The translations under genes and the position numbers were made by a program. Of a stretch of DNA of 64,000 bases, positions 16,986-27,209 are shown in pieces. Within the stretch, counting starts at the first letter, position 1. Every line of letters starts with the position of its first letter. The stretch spans positions 1 through 64,000 of the forward strand of contig JAEWMT010000142.1 of the NCBI GenBank assembly GCA_023393095.1, given 5' to 3'. The notes below the pieces were generated by a model. It made no database searches. It was not told the origin of the DNA and saw only the letters and a list, made by a program, of their open reading frames with translations. Origin of the DNA: Bacillota bacterium. GTDB lineage: Bacteria > Bacillota > Clostridia > Lachnospirales > Lachnospiraceae.

Positions 16986-18026
16986 ATGCTGTCATCAATT
17001 AAGCGTGTATTAACAATACTGATTATTTTTACTGTGGCGGCTGCCATAGGTTTTTATTATTATACCAAAGGCCGTACATATTATAATAGTGAATCAGAAC
17101 TTGGTAATACCATAGGTAATATATATAATGGTGGATTATTCTGTGAACAGGATAATATTATTTACTTTCATAATGATCTGGATCATGGAAGACTTTACAA
17201 AATGACCTCGAGTATTAAGAATGTCCAGAAAGTATCGGATGAAAAAGCCGTCTACATCAATGTGGATAATAATTATATTTATTATGCAAGGGCAAATGAT
17301 ATCACCGGATACAATCCTGAATTCTTTTCCATCCTGAATAATAACGGTGTATTCCGGATTAATCTTAAAGGCAACGGACTGAAAGCTTTTACCGGTGATC
17401 CTGGTGCATTCTTATTATTAAAAGGAAATTACCTGTTCTTTGAACGATATAGCGCCAAAGATGGATTTCATCTAGCCCGATTTAAAATCGATGGTTCCAT
17501 GGAACGAAATCTAATCAATGCCCCGGCAATTCCAATCGCATCCATTAAACAAGCTATTTATTATACCAACAATTCCAAAGATACTAGTATCGATGCAATG
17601 AATTTATCCAGTTATACAAGAAAAACCTATTATAGCGGTTCCTTTGCATACCCCATTTTTACGAAGAATTACATATACTACATCGATAGGGACAATAAAA
17701 ATAATATCTATCGAATGAAACATGATGGCTCGAATAAAACATTACTGGTGAAAAAATCATGTTCGACCTATAACATCACCAACTCAGGCAGTTATCTTTA
17801 TTATCAGGTCAATGGAACGAAAAATGATTATATCGGTAGAATCAATCTGAAGACCATGAAAAGTGAAACAATAAAGAAGGGTAATTATAAGCAGATTAAT
17901 ATTACCAAGTATTATGTGTTTTTCAAAGATATCGATAACAAGAATACCTATGTAACATTAGCCGATCAGAAATTAAACGTTAGTAACTTCCAGCCTAAAG
18001 TGAAGAAGGTGAAAAAGAAGAAGTAG
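16986..18026 (+). CDS. DUF5050-like membrane-anchored beta-propeller protein
   Basis: A 346-residue protein. An N-terminal signal anchor (about residues 8-26) is followed by repeated motifs with the pattern IYY-x-N/D and LYK/IYRM (for example NIYRMKHDGSNKT and LFFERYSAKDG), as in DUF5050/LDL-receptor-like propellers that face outside. It ends in a lysine cluster, KKVKKKK. The role is unknown; such domains are common in clostridial sporulation- or wall-linked proteins. The start has the excellent site AAGGAGG 6 bp upstream. Its 3' end overlaps the convergent folC by 32 bp. Confidence 0.75.
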   Translation: MLSSIKRVLTILIIFTVAAAIGFYYYTKGRTYYNSESELGNTIGNIYNGGLFCEQDNIIYFHNDLDHGRLYKMTSSIKNVQKVSDEKAVYINVDNNYIYYARANDITGYNPEFFSILNNNGVFRINLKGNGLKAFTGDPGAFLLLKGNYLFFERYSAKDGFHLARFKIDGSMERNLINAPAIPIASIKQAIYYTNNSKDTSIDAMNLSSYTRKTYYSGSFAYPIFTKNYIYYIDRDNKNNIYRMKHDGSNKTLLVKKSCSTYNITNSGSYLYYQVNGTKNDYIGRINLKTMKSETIKKGNYKQINITKYYVFFKDIDNKNTYVTLADQKLNVSNFQPKVKKVKKKK

Positions 18027-19302
18027 TCAATTTCTTCACGCAGGCTCTGATTTCACCTAAATAGGATAAAGAACCAAAGGCAAGGATGACATCATCTTTG
18101 CCTGCTTTTTTATAAGCAGTCTCAACTGCGTTCTGAATAGTTTGCGCATCTATCACTTCTTCCTTGGTATATTGTTCTGCTTCTTTCGCTAATTCCGATG
18201 AAGCTAACGCCCTGATGTTATCCGGGGTAACTGTTATAATTACGCTTGCCAATGGTGCAGTTATTTCCAGAATCTTTTTATAATCCTTATCAGCTAGAAC
18301 TCCCATGATAAATATGATTCTCTTTCCCTGAAAAATCTTAAGCAGGGAATTTTTTAGTTTTCGTGCAGCATCCTCATTATGTGCCCCATCGATCATAAAG
18401 TAAGGATCTCGCGCAATGATATCCAGTCTTCCACTCCAGCAGGCACGTAGAAGACCCTCCCTGATTGCCGTATCACTAATGGAGTAACCTAACTTTCTTA
18501 AGACTTGCGCGGTCTCAATTGCAAGTACACTGTTTTGAATCTGGTATTCTCCCAGAAGGCTGATCTTTAATGGCCGCTCCTTATAGTAGAATTCTGTTCC
18601 TTCTGTTGAAATTATGATATCGGTAATTCTATCCGATGCCAGAATCAACTCCGAATTTCTTTCCCTGCAAATCTGTTCTAAAACCATTTGCACCTCAGGC
18701 TCTGTATTACCGGTAATTGCTGGAACTCCCTCTTTCATAATTCCCGCCTTCTCCCGTGTAATCTTTGTGAGGGTATCTCCCAGATACTGCATATGATCCA
18801 TACTGATTGATGTTATAACACAGCAAACCGGTTTTTTTATCACATTAGTTGCATCCAGCCTTCCGCCCAGACCCACCTCAATAACAGCGAAATCCACGTT
18901 CTTTCCTGCAAAATATAAGAATGCCATAGCTGTCTCTATCTCAAAGGACGTAGGATGATCAAAACCTTCCCTTACCATATCTTCACAGATTGGCTTTATG
19001 GTAGCTATCGTATTACAGATATCCTCCTCGCTGATGTCATCCGTGTTAATCTGAATTCTTTCACGATAGGAAAAAACGGTCGGGGAAATATACCGGCCAA
19101 CTAGGTATCCTTCTGATATTAAAATAGAGGAGATGAAAGCTGTCGTTGATCCTTTCCCGTTCGTACCTGCAACATGAATGCACTTAAGCTTATCCTGCGG
19201 ATTATCCAGTCTTCTCAATAGCTCCGTTATCGTAGCTAAACCGAGCTTACTTCCGTACTTATTTGAATCATCAATAAATTGCAGTGCTTCTTTGTAGGTC
19301 AT
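17995..19302 (-). CDS. folC: Folylpolyglutamate synthase / dihydrofolate synthase
   Basis: About 435 residues. Mur-ligase fold: the ATP loop HVAGTNGKGST near residues 43-53, the folate-loop segment SPTVFSYRERI, the EVGLGGRLDATNV motif, the DHMQYLGDT motif and the C-terminal domain with DGAHNEDAARKL. It adds glutamates to folates and may make dihydrofolate. An ATG at 19302 with GGAG 8 bp upstream is chosen over a GTG at 19311 that abuts the site. The last 32 bp overlap the convergent DUF5050-like gene. No other folate gene is nearby. Confidence 0.95.
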   Translation of the reverse strand: MTYKEALQFIDDSNKYGSKLGLATITELLRRLDNPQDKLKCIHVAGTNGKGSTTAFISSILISEGYLVGRYISPTVFSYRERIQINTDDISEEDICNTIATIKPICEDMVREGFDHPTSFEIETAMAFLYFAGKNVDFAVIEVGLGGRLDATNVIKKPVCCVITSISMDHMQYLGDTLTKITREKAGIMKEGVPAITGNTEPEVQMVLEQICRERNSELILASDRITDIIISTEGTEFYYKERPLKISLLGEYQIQNSVLAIETAQVLRKLGYSISDTAIREGLLRACWSGRLDIIARDPYFMIDGAHNEDAARKLKNSLLKIFQGKRIIFIMGVLADKDYKKILEITAPLASVIITVTPDNIRALASSELAKEAEQYTKEEVIDAQTIQNAVETAYKKAGKDDVILAFGSLSYLGEIRACVKKLTTSSFSPSSL

Positions 19303-19452
19303 ATTTGTCACTCCAGTTGCTTTTTATTACGCATCACATTAATTATTATTTAAATTATTACTTCTCACTTTTGTTATTAATATATACTTATCACTCTAGT
19401 TAATATTTTAATTTATTACTTATCAGTCTAATTACTATTTTAAACTACTTAC

Positions 19453-19959
19453 TTATTCTTTCACCAATGCATACATTTTCATATCTTGTACAATACCGTT
19501 CTTAACAGCATTCTTTCTTAACGTTCCCTCGAATATAAACCCTGCTTTTTCTAAAACTCTGCAAGAGGCTGTGTTGTAAGCAAAAGGGTCAGCAAATATT
19601 CGTATGATATCCGTATTTTGAAATATGTAAGTACTGATTTCTTTGACTGCAATTGTACCAATCCCTTTACCCCACCATGGCTCCGCAATATAATAGCCCA
19701 TTTCTGCAGTACACCGATGAATATTATCCTTACGAAATACTCCGATACTGCCAATAACTTTATCGTCTGCTGTTATTGCAAAGGCATATACACTGTCTTG
19801 ATCCGCGTTTAACATAGCCCGAATATACGACTCTGCATCTGCTACGGTATATGGATATGGCAGTCCGTCCCTCAAATTGTCATGGATTTTCTTATTGTTT
19901 AACGCATATGCCAGATCATGTGCATCTTCGACTTTCCATTTTCGAATTTTGATATTCAT
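19453..19959 (-). CDS. GNAT family N-acetyltransferase (RimJ/RimL-like)
   Basis: A 168-residue acetyltransferase. The RimJ/RimL-type acetyl-CoA motif EPWWGKGIGTIAVKEI lies near residues 92-107 and ends with NTASCRVLEKAGFIFEGTLRKN near 127-148. It likely acetylates a protein N-terminus or small molecule; the substrate is unknown. The start follows AAGGAGG. The 3' side (19312-19452) is a degenerate run of TTACT/TAAT words with no gene. Confidence 0.9.
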   Translation of the reverse strand: MNIKIRKWKVEDAHDLAYALNNKKIHDNLRDGLPYPYTVADAESYIRAMLNADQDSVYAFAITADDKVIGSIGVFRKDNIHRCTAEMGYYIAEPWWGKGIGTIAVKEISTYIFQNTDIIRIFADPFAYNTASCRVLEKAGFIFEGTLRKNAVKNGIVQDMKMYALVKE

Positions 19960-20087
19960 TTTTGCTGACCTCCTTCTTACTGTGTTAGATAATTTATATT
20001 TCCATGCCTGCGTCCGTGATGGTGTCCATTCCCGTGTATCCTAGCGCGTAATCTCATACATGCTCTTTTTAATACGCTTAATATATT

Positions 20088-21293
20088 TTACTTCTCATTT
20101 ACCACCTGGAATATAAAGAATTTCAAATAGTAGGACTCATCTGCCGCCCATAAAATCGGGTGATCCGGAGCCTGCGTACGGTACTCTACCTGACGGATGC
20201 GCTTCTTCACATTTTTTGCTGCTTGGCCGATTGTTTCCGCGAATAAATCAGGAGTCATAAAATGAGAGCAGGAACAGGTGGCGAGATATCCCCCGTCCTT
20301 TACCAGCTTCATGGCACGTAAATTAATCTCACGGTATCCTTTGATTGCGTTTTTCACGGAATTCTTTGATTTTGTAAATGCCGGTGGATCCAGAATAACT
20401 ACATCAAATAGCTCTCCCTTCTGTTCATATTCCGGAAGCAGATCAAAAACATCCGCTGCAAGGAACTTGACAGTGTCCGTGAGTCCGTTCAGTGCTGCAT
20501 TTTCTGTAGCCTGTGCGACTCCAAGATCAGAAGCATCTACTCCGATTACTTCTCTTGCACCGGCAAGACCGCAGTTTAATGCAAAGGAGCCGGTATGGGT
20601 AAAGCAGTCAAGCACCCGTGCATCCTTACATAACCTTGCAATCGCAGCCCTATTATATTTCTGATCCAGGAAAAATCCTGTTTTCTGACCTTCCGCAATA
20701 TCCACATAATACTTTACGCCGTTTTCCACGATTTCAACCTTGGTATCAAAAGGCTCACACAGAAAGCCTTTGATGCGTTCCATTCCTTCATTTAGTCGAA
20801 CCTTGGCATCACTGCGCTCATATACACCGCGAATAATTATATTATCTTGATCCAGAAGATCTTTTAAGATTGCTATGATTTCCTCCTTCATCCGATCAAT
20901 ACCGAGAGCCAGTGACTGCACGACCAGTATATCAGAAAATTTATCTACGACGAGCCCAGGTAAGAAGTCCGCTTCACCGAAGATAATACGACAGCTATCC
21001 GTATCCACTGTTTTCTTACGGTATTCCCACGCTGTTTTGACACGCATAACCAGAAAATCATGGTCTATTTCCTGCCCCTTCAATCTTGACATTATCCTAA
21101 CTGTTATTTTAGAATTTGTATTAATAAATCCACAACCCAGATAATAATCATCAAAGTCATGCACATAAACAAGGTCACCATTCTCATAGGTTCCGGTAAT
21201 TGTATCTATCTCATTATCGTAAATCCAGAGGCCTCCGCTTTTGAATGAGCGTCCTCCACCTTTTTTGATTTTAACGATAGCCTTAGTATTCAT
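20088..21293 (-). CDS. Class I SAM-dependent rRNA methyltransferase, RlmI-like
   Basis: About 401 residues. An N-terminal PUA domain (residues about 1-75), a linker domain (about 85-185) and a Rossmann methyltransferase domain (about 200-395) with motif I VLDCFTHTGSFALNCGLAG, motif IV VILDPPAFTKS and NLRAMKLVKDGGYLATCSCS. This is the RlmI/YccW-type architecture that makes m5C in 23S rRNA; the exact target base is an inference. The ATG at 21293 follows GGAG by 6 bp and is preferred over one at 21305. Confidence 0.9.
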   Translation of the reverse strand: MNTKAIVKIKKGGGRSFKSGGLWIYDNEIDTITGTYENGDLVYVHDFDDYYLGCGFINTNSKITVRIMSRLKGQEIDHDFLVMRVKTAWEYRKKTVDTDSCRIIFGEADFLPGLVVDKFSDILVVQSLALGIDRMKEEIIAILKDLLDQDNIIIRGVYERSDAKVRLNEGMERIKGFLCEPFDTKVEIVENGVKYYVDIAEGQKTGFFLDQKYNRAAIARLCKDARVLDCFTHTGSFALNCGLAGAREVIGVDASDLGVAQATENAALNGLTDTVKFLAADVFDLLPEYEQKGELFDVVILDPPAFTKSKNSVKNAIKGYREINLRAMKLVKDGGYLATCSCSHFMTPDLFAETIGQAAKNVKKRIRQVEYRTQAPDHPILWAADESYYLKFFIFQVVNEK

Positions 21294-21404
21294 GATTTTC
21301 TCCATTCCCTCATATTATTCTTCACGAAAGCTTGAAAATCTTCAAACTTCATGCAGCGGTTTCATTTAAAGTTATACCATATTTTATAAAGTTTGCAAAT
21401 AAGA

Positions 21405-21496
21405 AAAGCCTGCCCATTACAGTCCTATGAAGCTCCCCTATGTATACTACAATTTGGCAAGGCTTAATTAGGATAGAACTATATGGTACAGGCTTT
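21405..21496 (-). terminator. Possible terminator downstream of the GtrA-like gene
   Basis: AAAGCCTG (21405-21412) and CAGGCTTT (21489-21496) are perfectly complementary over 8 bp, with a long loop. On the minus strand the distal arm runs into TTTTCTTATTT. The long loop makes the call weak. Confidence 0.35.
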
Positions 21497-21510
21497 ATAC
21501 ATTATTCCTG

Positions 21511-21954
21511 TTATTTTAAATTATTATTACTAAATATATAGAGCTTACTAAAAATATAATTAAGCAGAGTCACAATAACCGCCAGTGATGCTTTTACCGC
21601 CAGGTGATAAAATCCCAACCGATAGATAAAAAGATACATACCCAGCTGTTCAATGCCTAAAGTAACCACTCTAGAACTAAAAAATTTACCAACCTTCGTG
21701 ATTTCTTCTGTCATGCTTCTACTTTTTGAAAGAAATACACTTTTTTTATTCACAATGTATGCAAAGATTACTGCGATTACCCAGGCAATTGCATTGGCTG
21801 TCAGTTCACTGATTCCGCTATAATATAGCCCAATATAGCTGCAAAAGTTCACTGCTGTTGTCAGGACGCCGGCTATCACATAGGCTATCGTTTCCCGATT
21901 CACTAACTGGGAAGCAATTTTACTATACTCTATCTTATGCAAATTCTGATTCAT
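21511..21954 (-). CDS. GtrA-like membrane protein
   Basis: A 147-residue protein with four hydrophobic helices (about residues 20-45, 50-68, 90-112 and 118-138). It carries the GtrA-family features: NRETIAYVIAGVLTTAVNF at the N-terminal helix and AIAWVIAVIFAYIVNKKSVF in the second. GtrA-like flippase proteins move lipid-linked sugars for surface polysaccharides or teichoic acids. No glycosyltransferase lies beside it, so the substrate is unknown. The start follows AGGAGAA. It lies 155 bp below the pilus operon on the same strand and may be read through from it, but a functional link is not shown. Confidence 0.85.
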   Translation of the reverse strand: MNQNLHKIEYSKIASQLVNRETIAYVIAGVLTTAVNFCSYIGLYYSGISELTANAIAWVIAVIFAYIVNKKSVFLSKSRSMTEEITKVGKFFSSRVVTLGIEQLGMYLFIYRLGFYHLAVKASLAVIVTLLNYIFSKLYIFSNNNLK

Positions 21955-22108
21955 GTCATTCTCCTGAAGATATTAATTAGTTTTCATGTGCAAATTTAAT
22001 TTCGCTTGAAGGTAAGGCTAGTCCAGATGAATATATATGCACAGACATTCATCTCTCTACATAAATCTGACTTTTGCCATACTAATTCTAAGAACTAATT
22101 ATATCATC

Positions 22109-25100
22109 TTAATCAAGGTCAAACAACCCTCTCCTTACCAAGGTAAATGATTTTTCAGATTTCGATGTTTTATCCGAAGCTTTACCATAAGTAGTCAATA
22201 CCTGAATCATAATTGTTCTGCCGCTGTTAGAATTATTTAACTCCGATAAGGGAATTTCAAAATAATACTCTTCCCCACTTTCAATGATATCACCCTTGTC
22301 GGATGTTTGAACAGAGGTGGAATTTCTCAGCTGCCAGGTTGTTAAATCTGAAATTTGTGTAAGCTTTGTTGATTTCGATCCGTCAGCATTTGTCACCGGA
22401 TCGACATAATAATATTTTACTGAAAGTTCTTTATGATACAGGATATTATCATCGACTACCCGGTATTTGATTCTCTGATACTTACTAGAAGTTTGTGGTT
22501 GCGTAGAAGCATCCCCCGTCTTATTTTCATACACTTCCGTACCAACTGCCTGCTGCGTATTATAGATATCATAATCTACGTATACGTATTCCTTACCATT
22601 GGAATCCTCGGACTTATTCGGATTCGTAATTATGATCTGTGATTGTTTTGCCGTAGCCGAATAAGCTGCAATAATCGTATTGACGAAGAGCTTAACCTCC
22701 ATATGATTCGAGGTATCCGATAAACTGCTGTTTAAAGCGGAATGACCAACCCCGGAATAAGTAATATTACCCTTATTATAGATATAATAATTATTGCGTA
22801 CATCATTCGGAGTTGTACTGTAAAAACCGCTGCCGTTATTTGCATCGGAAAGACAATACCAGACTACCATATCATTAGTTTCCAGATCCAGCTGATAATA
22901 CTGAGCATGCGTTGTTGCAACCTTGAATTTGTCCTCAATCTGATATGGATAGGTTGTAAGCTGTCCTTTATTGGAATTAGTAACGTAATTTGTTGTAAAG
23001 CTACCTTCAAAGTTGCTGCCTAAAGTAATGTTTGTATTACTTGCATATTGGTCTTTATTTTGAAACCTGTTTGGCGCATAACGATTTAGTACCATATTGG
23101 AATAACCCTGAATATATTCACCATAATCGGATTTGTTTGATGCATAATCCTTTTTTGCAGCTATTCTCTCTGCCGGTGTAGCTAGTGTTACACCGAAGCG
23201 ATCCATACCTAAGGTATTACGAAAATATTGGTTTAATCCATATCCCCAAAAATCATTATCCGAATAGGCGGTTTGTGGTTTATTTACAAAAGAGGTAGTA
23301 TCATGAGTAAATAATACTGTCTTTCCTTCTGCGATAAAGTCCGAGAAATTCCTTAATTCATTTGGATTACTTACATCCGAATACATATCGGCAAAACCTA
23401 GAATCAGCATATCAAAATCATATTTACCGTCTCCGTCATCATCGATTCTTTGAGCTACCCTGGAGTTATCTTCAATTCTGCCGTTGTCGTCATTATCATC
23501 GCTGAGCAGATAGGTATAATCATTTGTACCACACTTTTGTGAAAATTCACTCACCGTCATGGAGGTTATTTTTACATCATAATCTTTCAGAGCTTTTATG
23601 TATTTTTGAAAAACTGGCTGCCTTTCTGGATTGTCCGTAGATAAATCCACGGTATTCTTCGTGTCGGATTTAATTTGAAGGATGTTCAGTTTTATCTTAT
23701 TTTGAGCTTTTATTGCACAATAATTGATGGCAGAATCTGTTACATTCTCATTGCTTTTTGATTTAACTACAAGCTTCCAAGGTAACACACCAAAATATTC
23801 ATCCTTTAAGGTACGTGTTAGTGTATAATTCTCTCCTGCCTTCAGTTCATCCCAGTTAACCTTATAGCCCTTATCATTCAGAATACTTAACCCACTTATA
23901 TTCTCTGTTGCTTCATCAAATTTACCGTCCGCATTGATATCAATATATAGTTGGAGCTTATAGTCATCACCCGAATTATTATCATCAATATAAAACATAT
24001 ATTGTAACGTTCTAAAATTTGGATCCGTACCACCATTTATATATATTTTTTGATCAATTTGACTATCAGATAAGCCTGCAAATTCCGGCAGCGTTCTATC
24101 TTTATATACATTTGGATAACAATTCGTAACACTGCTGTTATCCTTTTTGCCAAAGATAATTTTACATTTAGCAGCACACAAGAGATCCTCTACCTCATTC
24201 GTATTAATTCCATCCGCATAGAACAACTGACTGTAATTCAAATTCGCTAGGTCATTGATGTTGGAATTAGGATCAAGCTTTCCATTACTACCGGAATTAA
24301 TAATAGTTCTGGAACTGTTTGTATAAAAGCCTTTATCGAGTATAATTGGATTACCGCCCTCCATGAACTTTTTCAGCTGTTGAAGCTTCAATGCCGTAAT
24401 GTCATTACCGGAGAAACGATAGGTATCCGCAGTATTCGTTCCGGCTAGTCCACGCAGTTTAGCGTTTACATTTCTTATGATATCACCGTTATGCAGATAT
24501 ACTCTGCCATTCAGATCATTATCATTATATAGGGTGGTTGTTGCGTTCTTTCTTAGGGTTCCGTCCTTAAGTCCAAAGAATATCAAATCATAGTTCGAAT
24601 TCAGATCATCAATTTTTCCTATAAATTCAGATGAAGTCATCTTGGTGATTGATACATTTCCCTTAAAGTGAGGAAAAAAGTTTGTAAAATATTTCCTTGT
24701 ATCAGGAGAACCATTGTCACCATTAATTACATTCCAAGCTACAGCCGTTCCGTCCCAGATATAATCATTACAAGGTTCTATTTCTAGTATTCTTATTAAG
24801 TCTTTTTTATAAACAAACTGCTGCAAATTAAGTAGATAATGAACAGCCTCTGCCGGAGAAAGGGTACCTGAGGTCTTCTTATAATATTCAAATGCCCTCG
24901 AGGTGTAATCATTTAGAGGAATTTTTGATTTATCATCAAATAAAATTGTATTTACATTATCACCATTATAGGAATACATATTATGCCAGACGCTGACATT
25001 GGAAACATCACCGTTTAAATTAACCTTGTAGTTATCAATTCCAATGGATGTCCAGCAACTACCGTCCTTAATTGCTGCATAATCCTTAAACAGCTGAAAC

Positions 25101-26224
25101 GGAAGCAGAGTATAAACAGACCAGACTGCAGCAGTATTCTCTGCTCCATATGTATAATAAGTATCTTTGTCAGCCGGTTTCTGCTCCGTATCATAACCAG
25201 TTGTCATATCGATATTACCGTTTTTTAAGTTATTGCCGTTTTCTTTCATTTTTACTGATACCACCCGATTGGTATCAATATATTCACGAACAAATTTAGC
25301 CGGTTCCATCTGCTGCATAATCATATATAGCTTTGCTACATTGGTAATATATCCTTTGGAAGATAAATTATAACTATTACTAACAGATTCTCCGGTAGAG
25401 AACCTTTTATCTGGCGTGATATTTTTATTGTAGCTGCTATCCTCTGTAAATACGATGACATCAAAAATGATCGGTGCGTAATTCTTTGCACTTGAAGCTT
25501 TTCTAAGTAATTTTACTGTCGTTTCCCAGGTGAAATCATTTCTTACAAAGCTAGTGGGAGGGTTACTTACTATCTTTTCCGGATGATATTTTTCCCATAC
25601 TCTGATTAACGATCTATCTGCAAAATGACTTCTCGGTGATATGTAAATAAGATCTGCACGGTCAATCCAAGCCTGTTTCTCTGGCTGGTTCAGTTCCTTC
25701 GGTGTAATGGTGACTACCTGAATCTTATAATTATCCACCTGATTCGCAGGTACATGTAATGTATTAATCAAGAATTTGTTATTATAGGTAATTGCATTAT
25801 GGTATCGACGGTAACCGGATTGAACTCTCTCCCATTGACCGGGAGCTGTGCCGACGCCTTCATTCGGAAGGGTATTCGAATACTGTGCTTCCCATACACA
25901 GCTCAATCCTGTTGTGGATGCCACAGCATTACAATCCTCTGATGAAAATTCAACCTTATCCATAGGCACAGGCTCGCAGCCCTTTATCATATAGCCTACT
26001 TCTGCATAACCCTCATAGGGTACTATTTCTAATACAATAAATGGGTTCGTTGTAGTACCCTTCGTACCTGTTTCAGATGGAATCACTGTTGACGAGTCAG
26101 TTCCAAAAATTGCTGCCGATACATGTACTGCTGCATTATAGTCTTTCAAGACGAAGTTGTTAATTACAATAATTGATATGACACTGATTACGATACAAAA
26201 AGTACCTAACAGAAATCTCCTCAT
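22109..26224 (-). CDS. Very large secreted protein of the pilus cluster (DUF5057-like)
   Basis: A 1371-residue protein with an N-terminal signal anchor (about residues 5-26) and a long extracytoplasmic part. The segment FIVLEIVPYEGYAEVGYMI (about 64-82) is, from memory, the start of DUF5057, and a second related start is ILEIEPCNDYIWDG near 490. Several Asp/Asn-rich stretches (DDNDDNGR, DINADGKFD) look like calcium-binding or dockerin-like loops. It is the last gene of the type IV pilus operon; a role as a surface adhesin or pilus-associated protein is inferred from that alone. The start follows AAAGGATG. Confidence 0.75.
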   Translation of the reverse strand: MRRFLLGTFCIVISVISIIVINNFVLKDYNAAVHVSAAIFGTDSSTVIPSETGTKGTTTNPFIVLEIVPYEGYAEVGYMIKGCEPVPMDKVEFSSEDCNAVASTTGLSCVWEAQYSNTLPNEGVGTAPGQWERVQSGYRRYHNAITYNNKFLINTLHVPANQVDNYKIQVVTITPKELNQPEKQAWIDRADLIYISPRSHFADRSLIRVWEKYHPEKIVSNPPTSFVRNDFTWETTVKLLRKASSAKNYAPIIFDVIVFTEDSSYNKNITPDKRFSTGESVSNSYNLSSKGYITNVAKLYMIMQQMEPAKFVREYIDTNRVVSVKMKENGNNLKNGNIDMTTGYDTEQKPADKDTYYTYGAENTAAVWSVYTLLPFQLFKDYAAIKDGSCWTSIGIDNYKVNLNGDVSNVSVWHNMYSYNGDNVNTILFDDKSKIPLNDYTSRAFEYYKKTSGTLSPAEAVHYLLNLQQFVYKKDLIRILEIEPCNDYIWDGTAVAWNVINGDNGSPDTRKYFTNFFPHFKGNVSITKMTSSEFIGKIDDLNSNYDLIFFGLKDGTLRKNATTTLYNDNDLNGRVYLHNGDIIRNVNAKLRGLAGTNTADTYRFSGNDITALKLQQLKKFMEGGNPIILDKGFYTNSSRTIINSGSNGKLDPNSNINDLANLNYSQLFYADGINTNEVEDLLCAAKCKIIFGKKDNSSVTNCYPNVYKDRTLPEFAGLSDSQIDQKIYINGGTDPNFRTLQYMFYIDDNNSGDDYKLQLYIDINADGKFDEATENISGLSILNDKGYKVNWDELKAGENYTLTRTLKDEYFGVLPWKLVVKSKSNENVTDSAINYCAIKAQNKIKLNILQIKSDTKNTVDLSTDNPERQPVFQKYIKALKDYDVKITSMTVSEFSQKCGTNDYTYLLSDDNDDNGRIEDNSRVAQRIDDDGDGKYDFDMLILGFADMYSDVSNPNELRNFSDFIAEGKTVLFTHDTTSFVNKPQTAYSDNDFWGYGLNQYFRNTLGMDRFGVTLATPAERIAAKKDYASNKSDYGEYIQGYSNMVLNRYAPNRFQNKDQYASNTNITLGSNFEGSFTTNYVTNSNKGQLTTYPYQIEDKFKVATTHAQYYQLDLETNDMVVWYCLSDANNGSGFYSTTPNDVRNNYYIYNKGNITYSGVGHSALNSSLSDTSNHMEVKLFVNTIIAAYSATAKQSQIIITNPNKSEDSNGKEYVYVDYDIYNTQQAVGTEVYENKTGDASTQPQTSSKYQRIKYRVVDDNILYHKELSVKYYYVDPVTNADGSKSTKLTQISDLTTWQLRNSTSVQTSDKGDIIESGEEYYFEIPLSELNNSNSGRTIMIQVLTTYGKASDKTSKSEKSFTLVRRGLFDLD

Positions 26225-26360
26225 CGTTAATTATCATCCTTTCTAATCAAGTATCTATTCTGGTCAAGTAATCCTTTTCAGTCAAGTTTCCTTTTAGTCA
26301 TATACTTAAGAGTCTAACATCCTTCTATCCAAATATCTTTCTTACAAGCAACCTTACTAA

Positions 26361-26420
26361 TCTAATATTTATTCTTTCTAGTATTTTTTCTTTCTAATAT
26401 TTTTTTCTAATATTTTTTAC
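26361..26420. repeat. T-rich degenerate short tandem repeat
   Basis: Several imperfect copies of TCTAATATTTTTT follow one another in the gap between a minor-pilin gene and the 1371-aa gene. It is probably simple-sequence drift; no gene is seen in 26225-26435. Confidence 0.4.
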
Positions 26421-26435
26421 CTTCCATTATCTTTT

Positions 26436-26996
26436 CTATGGTGTATCCGTAGGTTTTACCAATTGATTTCTAAAATGTATTGTATGAACCAACCGATCAT
26501 CTTCACCTTCAAATCGGAAGTCAAGCTCCAACTGAATTTCTTTTTTTGTTATCATACCCGCTTCATTTAACAAGAGCTTTAGATCATGCACGTTTTCAGC
26601 CATCAGGTTTTCCTCTCTTGTATAGGTTATCGAAGATAAATCACTTAAGGCCGCCGGTGTTCCCTCAACCAGATATAGGTTATTATCCTGGTTATTACAT
26701 ATCACAATGCTAGTATCATCCTGTGAATATAGAATCAGCGCTTTCTCCTCTGTACTAACATCAATTAATTTTACCCAATAGGATTTAATAATCAAATCCT
26801 CCAGCTGATTCATAACCGTCTGTGTTTCCATCTGCCTTGTAATCTCCTGATTTGCCTTGGAATAGCTTCTAGAACCAAGGGAAAGAAAGGAGGCTATAAT
26901 TAATATAACAATGGAAAGTATGACCATAGAGACAAGCAGCTCTACTAAAGTAAAGCCTTTATTTGAAACAGAAGCTTTTCGTTTCTTTCTATTCAT
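26436..26996 (-). CDS. Minor pilin, PilW/PulJ-like (type IV prepilin)
   Basis: A 186-residue prepilin. A short basic leader ends NKGFTLVELL, the type III signal-peptide motif cleaved before Phe by the prepilin peptidase, followed by the hydrophobic helix VSMVILSIVILIIASFLSL. The rest is a small globular region with SYSKANQEITRQMETQTVMN resembling PilW/PulJ. Minor pilins of this type prime pilus assembly or cap the tip. The gene lies in the operon after the GspH-like gene with a 213-bp gap. Confidence 0.85.
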   Translation of the reverse strand: MNRKKRKASVSNKGFTLVELLVSMVILSIVILIIASFLSLGSRSYSKANQEITRQMETQTVMNQLEDLIIKSYWVKLIDVSTEEKALILYSQDDTSIVICNNQDNNLYLVEGTPAALSDLSSITYTREENLMAENVHDLKLLLNEAGMITKKEIQLELDFRFEGEDDRLVHTIHFRNQLVKPTDTP

Positions 26997-27209
26997 AGCC
27001 TGTCCATTCCCCCATCCTGAATATGATCAGCAGATATTATAAAACTGAAACCGCTCAGTTCGAATCGTTGTGAATACTTAGATACATTTAACAATCAAAC
27101 GACTTGATAACAAATTTATTGGCATAAGTCAGAATGAAATAAATGAATTTAAAAAATACCATACTATTTATTTCTATAACTTAATTAAGATTTAGATTCC
27201 AACTACAAT

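Noticed and set aside
21511..21954. GtrA-like gene as part of the pilus system
   Set aside because: Same strand and close, but the gap and different family give no functional evidence; kept as a separate gene.
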